Both the position numbers and the translations under genes were made by a program. 9,478 nt of DNA, from NCBI GenBank assembly GCA_009781125.1, contig WQYS01000074.1, forward strand, positions 1-9,478. Reading direction: 5' to 3'. Under the pieces are notes generated by a model. That model did no database searches. It saw only the letters and a list, made by a program, of their open reading frames with translations, and was not told where the DNA came from. How positions within the stretch are numbered: position 1 is the first letter of the stretch; each line of letters opens with the position of its first letter. Shown here in pieces: positions 1 through 6,560 of this stretch. The DNA is from Acidobacteriaceae bacterium. Its GTDB lineage: Bacteria > Acidobacteriota > Terriglobia > Terriglobales > Acidobacteriaceae.

Positions 1-1071
1 AGTCGAGCCAAAATCCACGGCTGAGGTGCCGAGCTTCAACACCAGGTCGTTTACATAGTCGGCAACATACAAATTTCCGCTGTTGTCGATGGCAAGGCCG
101 TTGACTCCGCTGAGTCCCTGGATCGGAGTCGTGAAGGAGCAACCAACGGGGTTCATACCCTGGATACAGGAGGCCGGAAACATCATCACCGAACCATTGC
201 CGCCGCCCGACGTGGTAGCTCCGACGTAGAGGTCTCCGGCTCCATCCACCGCCACGGCCCAGGCGCCGGGGATAGTCGATGTCAACGTCACTGGAGCTCC
301 ATACGTGTTTGTGCCTGAGTTGTAAGGAACCTTAATTATCTTGTAGGCGCTGCCGGCGTCGGCGACGTAGACATTTCCCAGGCTATCCACGGCCACGCCG
401 TTGGGGCCGCTCCATGTTCCCCCGGCAAGCAACCCGGCAACTGTATACGTGTCGGAACCGCTGTTATAGGCAAACTTAATAACCGCCTTCGTACTGCTGG
501 AGTTTTGTGTGACGTAGACATTCCCTGCACTATCGGTTGCTACGGCAGTTGGGGTGTCACCTATTGTATTAATCTTCATCGCCGAAGAGGCGCAGGTAAT
601 CGGGTTCGTGGGGTTGGCACTCAGACAACTGCCCGAAATTCTATACAGCCCTCCGTCGCCGCCGCTGCCTGGGCCTATATCCAGCACAAAAACATTTCCA
701 GCGCGGTCCACCGCGACAGCACGAGCCCCGTAAAATTGCGTCCCCGAACCAGATCCCGAAGCGAGTACCTTCACCGCGCACTGGCCGCTCTGAATACCCT
801 CTGCCGTGCATCCGGCAGGAATCATCTTGACCACGCTCTGGGAGTAATCCGCAACATATACGTTTCCGCTGCTGTCCACCGCGACGGACGTAGGAACGCC
901 AAAGCCCGTCTGGCTGTTTCCCAGCACAATTGTGCTGAAAGCAAGATGGGCCGTCGGGGCCGTCTGCGCCGAGGCTGATTCACTCGGCACCGCCAGCGGC
1001 ACGAAGAACAGCGAAACCATCGCAAGACTACGGAAAGCCTTCCACGCAAGAGACGGACGGAAATTATTCAT
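1..1071 (-). CDS. Secreted NHL-repeat beta-propeller protein (3' end outside the window)
   Basis: The frame is open from an ATG at 1071-1069 to base 1, giving 357 residues with no stop, so the C-terminus is missing. Residues 1-35 look like a Sec signal peptide: a basic start, a hydrophobic stretch around 17-28, and an Ala-Ser-Ala site before Gln36. Six NHL-type blades follow, each with the pattern A-x-D-x-x-G-N-V/L-Y-V, at about 60-83, 117-134, 174-200, 223-248, 270-298 and 323-348. Cysteines at 88, 98, 149, 160, 302 and 311 sit in inserts between blades and could form disulfides. The last visible residues (A-V-D-F-G-S-T) resemble the start of the Ig-like 'choice-of-anchor D' or ASH domains that often follow NHL propellers in acidobacteria, which would make a larger extracellular protein. 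Such propellers usually mediate binding; no catalytic motif is seen and the ligand is unknown. No good Shine-Dalgarno precedes the ATG; an in-frame TTG two codons upstream, behind GGGGG, is an alternative start. Confidence 0.88.
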   Translation of the reverse strand, partial: MNNFRPSLAWKAFRSLAMVSLFFVPLAVPSESASAQTAPTAHLAFSTIVLGNSQTGFGVPTSVAVDSSGNVYVADYSQSVVKMIPAGCTAEGIQSGQCAVKVLASGSGSGTQFYGARAVAVDRAGNVFVLDIGPGSGGDGGLYRISGSCLSANPTNPITCASSAMKINTIGDTPTAVATDSAGNVYVTQNSSSTKAVIKFAYNSGSDTYTVAGLLAGGTWSGPNGVAVDSLGNVYVADAGSAYKIIKVPYNSGTNTYGAPVTLTSTIPGAWAVAVDGAGDLYVGATTSGGGNGSVMMFPASCIQGMNPVGCSFTTPIQGLSGVNGLAIDNSGNLYVADYVNDLVLKLGTSAVDFGST

Positions 1072-1125
1072 GAGCAAGGTATTACCCCCGTACAACGAAC
1101 TGCCAGAAATCACACGGCTACGTTT

Positions 1126-1148
1126 ACGGCACGCACAAGGAGTGCCGT
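1126..1148 (-). promoter_or_regulatory. Hairpin in the presumed leader of the NHL gene
   Basis: A perfect 7-bp inverted repeat (ACGGCAC at 1126-1132, GTGCCGT at 1142-1148) encloses a 9-base loop. It lies 55-77 bases upstream of the NHL start codon. No U-run follows on either strand, so it is not a standard terminator. It may be a leader RNA structure or a weak protein site; its role is unknown. Confidence 0.3.
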
Positions 1149-1162
1149 CATAAAAACAGCGT

Positions 1163-1184
1163 CGCCATGAAACGTTTCATGGCG
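1163..1184. promoter_or_regulatory. Perfect 22-bp palindrome, LacI-family-like operator
   Basis: The two 11-base arms are exact reverse complements with no spacer. The core is CATGAAACGTTTCATG, centred on a CG step flanked by AAA and TTT. This is the architecture of operators bound by LacI/GalR-family repressors, whose hinge helices contact a central CpG. It lies 92-113 bases upstream of the NHL start codon. No LacI-family gene is in the window, so the regulator would be encoded elsewhere. I saw no second copy of the core here. Confidence 0.55.
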
Positions 1185-1643
1185 TACCTTGGTTACATTC
1201 GTGAATTGTCTGGCCACTCCATAAAACAGGACGAGCACGCACAATCTGTGCTCAATTTTTCGACCACAAACTCAGCCGGCGGTGCGCCGAAAACCAGTTA
1301 CAGACATCCACAGCGACAAAGACAATCTACGAACAATCAGAGTCGATTCCATAAAAAATCCATCATGGAACCGTAAATTTATCTTTATTTTCTTGGAGTA
1401 AACGGAATGCTTCTAGAATAAATCGGACATTTGGCTATTATTTTTAATTAATTTGACTGTCAAGTTAACTTTTACGACAACCTTTGCGGCTGGATGAATG
1501 CGAGGCCTCCAGACCGGACGTCATCGAAAAGCCGCCTATCCTGCAAGCCAGGTGCATGTATTTTGTTGATTTCAAAAGCAGAAATCATGTTCCGTAACTA
1601 TTCAGGATATATCCCGGGCCAAAGCACTTGGATGTTCACTACG
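1185..1643. other. Intergenic region without a convincing gene
   Basis: I found no credible gene in this stretch. Short frames exist, such as 67 codons from 1494 on the plus strand, but none has a recognisable family, domain or Shine-Dalgarno. Composition shifts to AT-rich between about 1371 and 1480, unlike the GC-rich genes on either side, which fits a promoter region. A small hairpin (CGGCG/CGCCG) occurs at 1277-1289. An uncharacterised small RNA cannot be excluded. Confidence 0.4.
1437..1463 (-). promoter_or_regulatory. Promoter-like sequence directed toward the NHL gene
   Basis: Read on the minus strand, a consensus -35 box TTGACA (1463-1458) is followed after 15 bases by AATAAT (1442-1437), which matches five of six positions of the -10 consensus. 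TAATAG at 17 bases is a weaker alternative -10. The surroundings are AT-rich. Transcription from here would give the NHL gene a leader of roughly 350 bases that contains the 22-bp palindrome and the hairpin. The 15-base spacing is short, so this is a candidate only. Confidence 0.35.
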
Positions 1644-1671
1644 AAAAGGTGCAATTCATTCGAGAAGCACC
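1644..1671 (-). terminator. Candidate intrinsic terminator of the AraC-PAS-GGDEF gene
   Basis: On the minus strand, a GGTGC/GCACC stem (1671-1667 with 1652-1648) is extended by an inner TTC/GAA pairing next to a two-base bulge and is followed at once by TTTT (1647-1644). It begins 17 bases after the stop codon of the regulator gene. The stem is short and the U-run has only four bases, so it would be a weak terminator. Confidence 0.4.
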
Positions 1672-1688
1672 CAACTCTACAGCAAACA

Positions 1689-3620
1689 TCAAACTGAGCC
1701 AGGCGAGTCGGCTTCAGTGCCGTCAACTTCCTTGCCGGACAAGTCCTCCTCTGGCGCGGGAAGTTCACAGTCATAGGTTTGCGCTCCATCCAGAGTCACC
1801 ACGCGGTTGCGTCCGCTAAGTTTTGCGTCTGCCAGCGCAAGCTGGCTTCGATGCATCAGCTCTTTCGGGCCGTTGGCCAGTCCCTTGAGCAGCGGGTCCG
1901 CTGTACTGTGGCCGACGCTGACCGTAATGACGTTCTTGCCGGAAGGATTTCCCCGGTGGGGCAACTGAAGGGCTTCGACCGCCGAGCGAATCCTCTCGGC
2001 TACATGGCCCGTTTGACGGCTGCCGACGCCAGGCAGGACGATGGCTACCTTGTCTTCTTCGCAGCGGGCCACGGTTATCTGGCTGCAATCAATAATCTTG
2101 CAGACGGTCTTGGTGATCCTGGAGAAGCAGTCATCTCCGGCAAGGCGCCCATTCCACTCGTTGTACTCCTTGAAGTGGTCCACATCAAAAAGAACCATGG
2201 ATATCTGCTTTTTATCGGCAGCGGCCTGCTGCCACTGCTTCTCCAACTGAGTCATCAGCGAACGCAGGTTGGGCAGTCCGGTAAGCTCGTCGAAATAAGC
2301 CATCCGTTCCAGCTCCCGCTCGCGCTCCTTGCGGCGGGTGATATCGCGCAGCGTCAGCAGAATATATGCCATTTTAGTCTGGCTTTCTTCTTTCAAGACC
2401 CGCGCATGGATCTCCATCCATGCATAGGCTCCGCACTTCTTTCGCATGCGAATGCAGGCGATGTCCTCTTCAACGCCGGCATCGACGTGGCCATGGTGAC
2501 GGGCCTCCGCGATCAGCAGATCCTCCTCCAGGATGAAGTCTGCTATGCTCTTGCCCTTCATCTCTGGCGGCTTCCAGCCCAGAACCCGCAGGCAGGAGGG
2601 AGATATGTAATGGATGATCCAATCCGGTCCGATCATGGCGATAATATCGGCGTTCGCCTCGGAGAGCACCTGGAAATTAATCTCATGTGGCTTCACGGCC
2701 TGAGACTCGCTGGAATTCGTCAGCGTCCGGACCCGGGCAGGCGGCGCCGATTCCTCCCGCCGCGCCTTCTCCGCCTGCTCCACGCTGACGAGACTGCGAT
2801 ACACCTTGGGCGTCTTCTTGAAGAGGCGATGAAAGCTGCGCGTAAAGTGGCTCTGATCGGCAAACTTGGTGCGGAAGGCGATCTCCGCAATGGAGAGGTT
2901 CTGATCGCGCAGAAGGACCGCGGCCAGCTCCAGCCGCTTATGAAGAATCCACTGGCAGGGACTCATCCCGGTCGATATGCGGAAGCGGCGGCTGAACTGA
3001 CGCTCTCCCAGTCCCGTCAGCCGGGCAAGAGAGCTGACAGGAAGGTCTTCGAGCAGATGCTCGTGAGCGTACTCGATGACCTGGTCAAGACTGTTGGAAG
3101 GAAGACTCAGCCGCGCCTGCACCAGGCTTTCCTCGCCGAACTGGTGCATCAGGTGAACGAAGAATCCGCGCGCGACGGCATCAATATAGCTCGGATCCTG
3201 CGGAGCCTTTCGCAGCCTGTTGGTGACCAGTTCGCCGAGATTCCTGGCATCTCTGTCCTGAATCAGGTAGCACTGATCGAAGTCGATCTCGGTGAGGCGA
3301 TGACGCTGCGCCAGAGCCTGGAGCGCCGCGGCATCCACCACCAGAATGAATACTTTGGTAGACCCCGTCCACTGGAATCGCGCCGAAGGCCACAACGGCA
3401 GAAAGCAGATGGCTCCGGGCTCAAGATGGAAGAGCGTGCGCCGCTCCGTTGTCGTCAGCGTAAGCCGAAGCTCGCGCACGCCCGCGTGCAGAAAGACAAG
3501 ATATTTAGGAGACTCCAGGCCGAACGGAGGAATGTCGTCGGCAGTCGCTACCTCGTATGCCGAATCCAGAAGTGAATCCCGGCTCGCGTCCTGATCGTGA
3601 TAGAGCAGCTTTTTCGCCAT
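1689..3620 (-). CDS. AraC-family regulator fused to PAS and degenerate GGDEF domains
   Basis: From the ATG at 3620 the product has 643 residues. Residues 1-170 are an AraC-type N-terminal region of probable cupin-like fold. Residues 176-277 are the double helix-turn-helix AraC domain, with typical text such as S-L-A-R-L-T-G-L and S-I-A-E-I-A-F. A charged linker leads to a PAS domain (about 314-427) ending in R-D-I-T-R-R, then a GGDEF domain (about 440-611) starting D-E-L-T-G-L-P-N. The GGDEF signature is replaced by Glu521-Glu-Asp-Lys-Val525, so cyclase activity is unlikely. Asp479, Asn487 and Asp496, which align with metal- and guanine-binding residues of active cyclases, remain; the RxxD inhibitory site is absent. 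No membrane segment is evident, so it is probably a cytoplasmic transcription factor. The frame also extends upstream to a TTG at 3722; I prefer the ATG because the 34 extra codons have non-coding-like usage. It is divergent from bglX, a plausible target. Confidence 0.9.
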   Translation of the reverse strand: MAKKLLYHDQDASRDSLLDSAYEVATADDIPPFGLESPKYLVFLHAGVRELRLTLTTTERRTLFHLEPGAICFLPLWPSARFQWTGSTKVFILVVDAAALQALAQRHRLTEIDFDQCYLIQDRDARNLGELVTNRLRKAPQDPSYIDAVARGFFVHLMHQFGEESLVQARLSLPSNSLDQVIEYAHEHLLEDLPVSSLARLTGLGERQFSRRFRISTGMSPCQWILHKRLELAAVLLRDQNLSIAEIAFRTKFADQSHFTRSFHRLFKKTPKVYRSLVSVEQAEKARREESAPPARVRTLTNSSESQAVKPHEINFQVLSEANADIIAMIGPDWIIHYISPSCLRVLGWKPPEMKGKSIADFILEEDLLIAEARHHGHVDAGVEEDIACIRMRKKCGAYAWMEIHARVLKEESQTKMAYILLTLRDITRRKERERELERMAYFDELTGLPNLRSLMTQLEKQWQQAAADKKQISMVLFDVDHFKEYNEWNGRLAGDDCFSRITKTVCKIIDCSQITVARCEEDKVAIVLPGVGSRQTGHVAERIRSAVEALQLPHRGNPSGKNVITVSVGHSTADPLLKGLANGPKELMHRSQLALADAKLSGRNRVVTLDGAQTYDCELPAPEEDLSGKEVDGTEADSPGSV

Positions 3621-3751
3621 GATGAGCGCAGATGGCACTGAGTGTTGATTCTTGTTCAGCAAGGTCACTACATGCGGAGCCAATTGTGCAATAAACACAA
3701 CTCCGTTTCGCAAACATTCCAAAACTCAAATCTTCTTGACGGAACTTTCAA

Positions 3752-3781
3752 ATTATATACAGGTTTTTCAGCCATCATCAA
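3752..3781 (-). promoter_or_regulatory. Promoter of the AraC-PAS-GGDEF gene
   Basis: On the minus strand, TTGATG (3781-3776, four of six -35 positions) is followed after 18 bases by a perfect -10 box TATAAT (3757-3752). Transcription would begin near 3745, about 125 bases before the chosen ATG at 3620, or about 22 bases before the alternative TTG at 3722, which has an AAGAAG eight bases ahead of it. The promoter therefore leaves the start-codon choice open. Confidence 0.5.
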
Positions 3782-3790
3782 ACAAGCAGA

Positions 3791-3874
3791 GCAGGCCTGC
3801 GAAAGAACTCCGCCTCCCGGTCCTTATCAAACTGATATAACTTAGCTTGTTCGCCCCGGCCCTATGCAGGCTGC
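3791..3874. promoter_or_regulatory. Putative bglX control region with two related dyads
   Basis: A perfect 10-bp palindrome GCAGGCCTGC (3791-3800) and a close relative GCAGGCTGC (3866-3874) have centres about 74 bases apart, near seven helical turns. Between them is TATAAC (3836-3841), five of six -10 positions for bglX, with no recognisable -35 box 17 bases upstream. A missing -35 is common in activator-dependent promoters and would fit control by the divergent AraC-type protein, but AraC sites are usually direct repeats. The dyads are short and could be chance. Confidence 0.25.
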
Positions 3875-3890
3875 GTACAATCGTGGCGAT

Positions 3891-3896
3891 GGAGAT
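3891..3896 (+). promoter_or_regulatory. Ribosome binding site that sets the bglX start
   Basis: GGAGAT lies nine bases before the ATG at 3906. The in-frame upstream ATG at 3864 has no purine-rich site before it and would put 14 mostly polar residues ahead of the signal peptide. The ATG at 3906 is therefore the better start. Confidence 0.6.
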
Positions 3897-3905
3897 ATAA
3901 AAATA

Positions 3906-6260
3906 ATGAAAATAAAGAAATATATCTGCTGCCGAAACATCCTTCTGCTTACACTGGCACTCGCCTACACCCCGGCCTGGCCGCAGGCCACTGCGCCGGA
4001 GCCCTCGAATTCACAGTTCGCATCGCCCGAGATCGAGCGGCGTGTCAACACGCTCCTCGAAAAGATGACACTCGAAGAGAAGATCGGCCAACTGGTGCAG
4101 TACGACACCGCGGGAGCCGCAGCCGCCACCACGGCGGCAGCGCCAGCGATGGCAGCCAATCCGGAAGCTGACTACCACCTCGACGCTAAGCATCTGGCAG
4201 AGACGGGACGCCTTGGGTCGATGCTCAACGTGGCAGGCGGCGAAACCCTTCGCTCCTACCAGCAGGCCGCGGTTGAGAAGAGCCGCCTCCACATCCCTCT
4301 GCTCTTCGGAGCCGATGTCATCCACGGATACCGCACCATCTATCCCATACCGCTGGGCCTGGCCGCCAGCTTCGATCCCGAGCTGGTCACGAGATTGTCG
4401 CGCATGGCCGCCGAAGAGGCCACGACCGCGGGCATTCGCTGGTTCTATTCGCCGATGGTCGATATCTCGCGCGACGCCCGCTGGGGCCGGTCCGCTGAAG
4501 GCGCAGGCGAGGATCCCTATCTGGGGGCGGCGATGGCGCGCGCCTATGTGCGCGGCTATCAGGACGGCGATCTCGCCCGGCCCGCAAGCGTGGCCGCCTG
4601 CGTAAAGCACTTCGCCGCCTACGGGGCCGCCGAAGCCGGACGCGAGTACAACACTACGGACATGAGCGAGAGCCGCCTGCGGCAGGTCTATTTGCCTCCA
4701 TATAAAGCGGCCGTCGAAGCAGGCTCGGCCACCGTCATGAGCGCCTTCAACTCGCTGAACGGAGTTCCGGCCACCGCCAACCCCTACCTGCTCGATACGA
4801 TCCTGCGCCGCCAGTGGGGGTTCAATGGATTCGTGGTCAGCGACTACACCGCCGTTCTGGAGCTGATGAACCACGGCATCGCTCTCGACGCCGCAACCGC
4901 TGCGGAAAAGGCATTTAACGCGGGCGTCGATGTCGATATGATGTCTCACCTCTACGATGCTGAACTGCCAGGATTAATAAAGTCCGGGCGCGTCTCCGAG
5001 GAAGCGGTGGACGAAAGCGTGCGACGGGTTCTCCGAGTCAAGTTCGCGCTCGGTCTCTTCGACAATCCGTATTCAACTGGCTCCGAGGTCACCTCCGCCG
5101 TAGCCGAACACAGGCCGCTGGTCCGCGAGGCCGCTGAAGAGTCCTTCGTTCTCTTGCAGAATAAAGAAGTCGCAGGCCGCCCCGTGCTGCCGCTCGCGCC
5201 CAACACGAAGATCGCTCTCATCGGCCCGCTGGCTGATGCCGCCAGCGAGATGCAGGGAGCATGGGGCGGAGCCAACAAGGCCTCCGACGTCGTCACGCTC
5301 AAAGCTGCGCTAGAAGAGCGGACTGCCGCGCAGGGCGGTTCACTTGTCTACGCCGAGGGCACAGAGATCGACTCCAGCTCCGAGGCTGGCTTCACCGCCG
5401 CCGAGGAGGCTGCGCGCCAGGCCGATGTCGTCGTGATGGCGCTCGGCGAATCCGGCTCCATGAGCGGCGAGGCAGGCGCGCGCGCTCACCTCGACCTGCC
5501 CGGCAACCAGCAGGCTTTGCTGGAGCAGATCACGCGGCTGAAAAAACCTGTTGTCCTGCTGGTCTTCTCCGGACGCCCGCTTGTGCTTACCTGGGCTGCG
5601 CAGCATGTGCCGTCCATTCTTGAGGCGTGGTTTCCCGGAACCGAGGCCGGACACGCCCTCGCCCGCATCCTCTACGGAGACGCCGTGCCCAGCGGCAAGC
5701 TGCCCATGAGCTTTCCACAGACCGTGGGGCAGGAGCCCCTCTACTACAGCCAGTTGCCCACAGGACGGCCCCCGAACAACGCCGACCTTACCAAGCCGCC
5801 CACGCCGGACTCGCGCTTCATCTCGCGCTACATTGACGCTCCCAACGCGGCGCTGTTTCCGTTTGGGTTTGGATTGTCCTACACAGCCTTCAGCTACTCG
5901 GACGTCACACTGTCGCGGGAGACGATTCCGCTGAAGGAGGCCGTTCCGAGAGCAAACACTCTGGTAGTAGCAACCGTCACGGTGAAGAACACGGGAAGCC
6001 GCGCGGCGACCGAGGTGGTTCAGTGCTACGTCGGTAACCAGGGCGCAACTCTCTCGCAGCCGGTGCGCAGCCTGCAAGGATTTTCGCGCGTGACGCTCGC
6101 GCCCGGAGAGTCCAGGTCCATCAGCTTCCCATTGGGATTCAATGAGTTGTCCTTCTTCGATAGCTCGGGCCGGCAGGTTATGGAGCCGACCAGCTACACG
6201 GTCTGGATCGGCGGCGATTCTCTGGCCACGAAGGCGGCACATCTTCGCGTCGCACCGTAG
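3906..6260 (+). CDS. bglX: Periplasmic family 3 beta-glucosidase (BglX)
   Basis: This is a glycoside hydrolase family 3 enzyme that releases terminal beta-linked glucose from cello-oligosaccharides and related beta-glucosides. The 784 residues resemble Escherichia coli BglX (765 residues) along their whole length. Residues 1-28 form a Sec signal peptide (basic start, hydrophobic 11-20, cleavage near P-Q-A), so it acts in the periplasm or outside the cell. The N-terminal barrel covers about 40-390 and includes K-H-F-A-A-Y-G at 234-240 and the nucleophile Asp313 in V-V-S-D-Y. The second alpha/beta domain (about 410-610) carries the probable acid/base Glu522 in S-G-E-A. It ends with F-P-F-G-F-G-L-S-Y and a fibronectin III-like domain (about 665-784). 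An Ala/Thr-rich stretch at 69-84 seems to be a linker-like insertion. It stands alone downstream of a divergent AraC-type regulator, which may respond to plant or fungal oligosaccharides. Substrate range cannot be read from sequence; related enzymes also act on xylosides. Confidence 0.95.
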   Translation: MKIKKYICCRNILLLTLALAYTPAWPQATAPEPSNSQFASPEIERRVNTLLEKMTLEEKIGQLVQYDTAGAAAATTAAAPAMAANPEADYHLDAKHLAETGRLGSMLNVAGGETLRSYQQAAVEKSRLHIPLLFGADVIHGYRTIYPIPLGLAASFDPELVTRLSRMAAEEATTAGIRWFYSPMVDISRDARWGRSAEGAGEDPYLGAAMARAYVRGYQDGDLARPASVAACVKHFAAYGAAEAGREYNTTDMSESRLRQVYLPPYKAAVEAGSATVMSAFNSLNGVPATANPYLLDTILRRQWGFNGFVVSDYTAVLELMNHGIALDAATAAEKAFNAGVDVDMMSHLYDAELPGLIKSGRVSEEAVDESVRRVLRVKFALGLFDNPYSTGSEVTSAVAEHRPLVREAAEESFVLLQNKEVAGRPVLPLAPNTKIALIGPLADAASEMQGAWGGANKASDVVTLKAALEERTAAQGGSLVYAEGTEIDSSSEAGFTAAEEAARQADVVVMALGESGSMSGEAGARAHLDLPGNQQALLEQITRLKKPVVLLVFSGRPLVLTWAAQHVPSILEAWFPGTEAGHALARILYGDAVPSGKLPMSFPQTVGQEPLYYSQLPTGRPPNNADLTKPPTPDSRFISRYIDAPNAALFPFGFGLSYTAFSYSDVTLSRETIPLKEAVPRANTLVVATVTVKNTGSRAATEVVQCYVGNQGATLSQPVRSLQGFSRVTLAPGESRSISFPLGFNELSFFDSSGRQVMEPTSYTVWIGGDSLATKAAHLRVAP

Positions 6261-6274
6261 CCTCTGGAAACGGA

Positions 6275-6304
6275 AAGAGGCCGCCCGGCAACTGGCAGCC
6301 TCTT
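6275..6304. terminator. Hairpin between convergent genes, candidate terminator
   Basis: AAGAGGC (6275-6281) pairs with GCCTCTT (6298-6304), and an inner GCC/GGC pairing extends the stem past one mismatch. It starts 15 bases after the bglX stop. There is no clear U-run on the plus strand; on the minus strand the stem runs into a pyrimidine-rich tract. It may end bglX transcription or work in both directions, but it is not canonical. Confidence 0.4.
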
Positions 6305-6560
6305 CCCTGGGAGAACAGTTCCAACGGAGGCAAAGCCATCAGAACTTTCTGGCGAAATACTAAGGACGGCGACGCTGAGTGTCAAGGATTAAACAGTGAA
6401 GATATAAGTCGTTGTTTTTCTACCGCTTACGCTGTTTACTCAATGTTTAACACCGTGTTTTTCCGGCCTTTTCGGTTCTCTGGAGCCTACGGAAAATCTA
6501 TCTGTCGTATTCAAATCGGAACCTGGCAGCACGAATCTGCACCACAAACAGTGCAAGTTC
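6305..6560. other. Intergenic region between convergent genes, no gene seen
   Basis: Short frames run through here on both strands, but none shows a family resemblance, a Shine-Dalgarno or coding-like codon use. A 7-bp inverted repeat (TTTTCCG 6459-6465, CGGAAAA 6490-6496) with a 24-base loop is the only other structure noticed. The AT content is higher than in the flanking genes. Confidence 0.4.

Noticed and set aside
505..978. A 157-codon plus-strand frame over the NHL gene
   Set aside because: The minus-strand frame encodes six NHL blades and a signal peptide; the plus-strand product resembles nothing.
1126..1184. A cyclic di-GMP (GEMM-type) riboswitch, suggested by the CACGCACA-like text and the nearby GGDEF gene
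   Set aside because: Only the short CACGCACA text is shared; the rest of the conserved core is not found, and the segment is upstream of the NHL gene on the opposite strand.
1494..1697. A 67-codon plus-strand frame in the intergenic region
   Set aside because: No Shine-Dalgarno, no recognisable family, and it overlaps the candidate terminator and the 3' end of the regulator gene.
1779..3575. A 598-codon open frame on the plus strand, antisense to the AraC-PAS-GGDEF gene
   Set aside because: It lies wholly within a clearly recognisable gene on the other strand, shows no domain, and is the kind of long shadow frame that GC-rich coding DNA produces.
3736..3761. A plus-strand promoter TTGACG plus TATACA for bglX
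   Set aside because: The spacing is only 14 bases, and the boxes overlap the better minus-strand promoter.
3864..3905. Upstream ATG of bglX as the start
   Set aside because: No Shine-Dalgarno, and it would place 14 residues before an otherwise normal signal peptide; GGAGAT fits the ATG at 3906.
4011..4949. A 312-codon minus-strand frame inside bglX
   Set aside because: Antisense to the well-conserved GH3 barrel, with no family resemblance.
5340..6242. A 300-codon minus-strand frame inside bglX
   Set aside because: Antisense shadow of the second and third GH3 domains, low-complexity Arg/Gly-rich product.
6459..6496. Inverted repeat TTTTCCG/CGGAAAA as a terminator
   Set aside because: The stem is AT-rich with a 24-base loop and no U-run follows on either strand.
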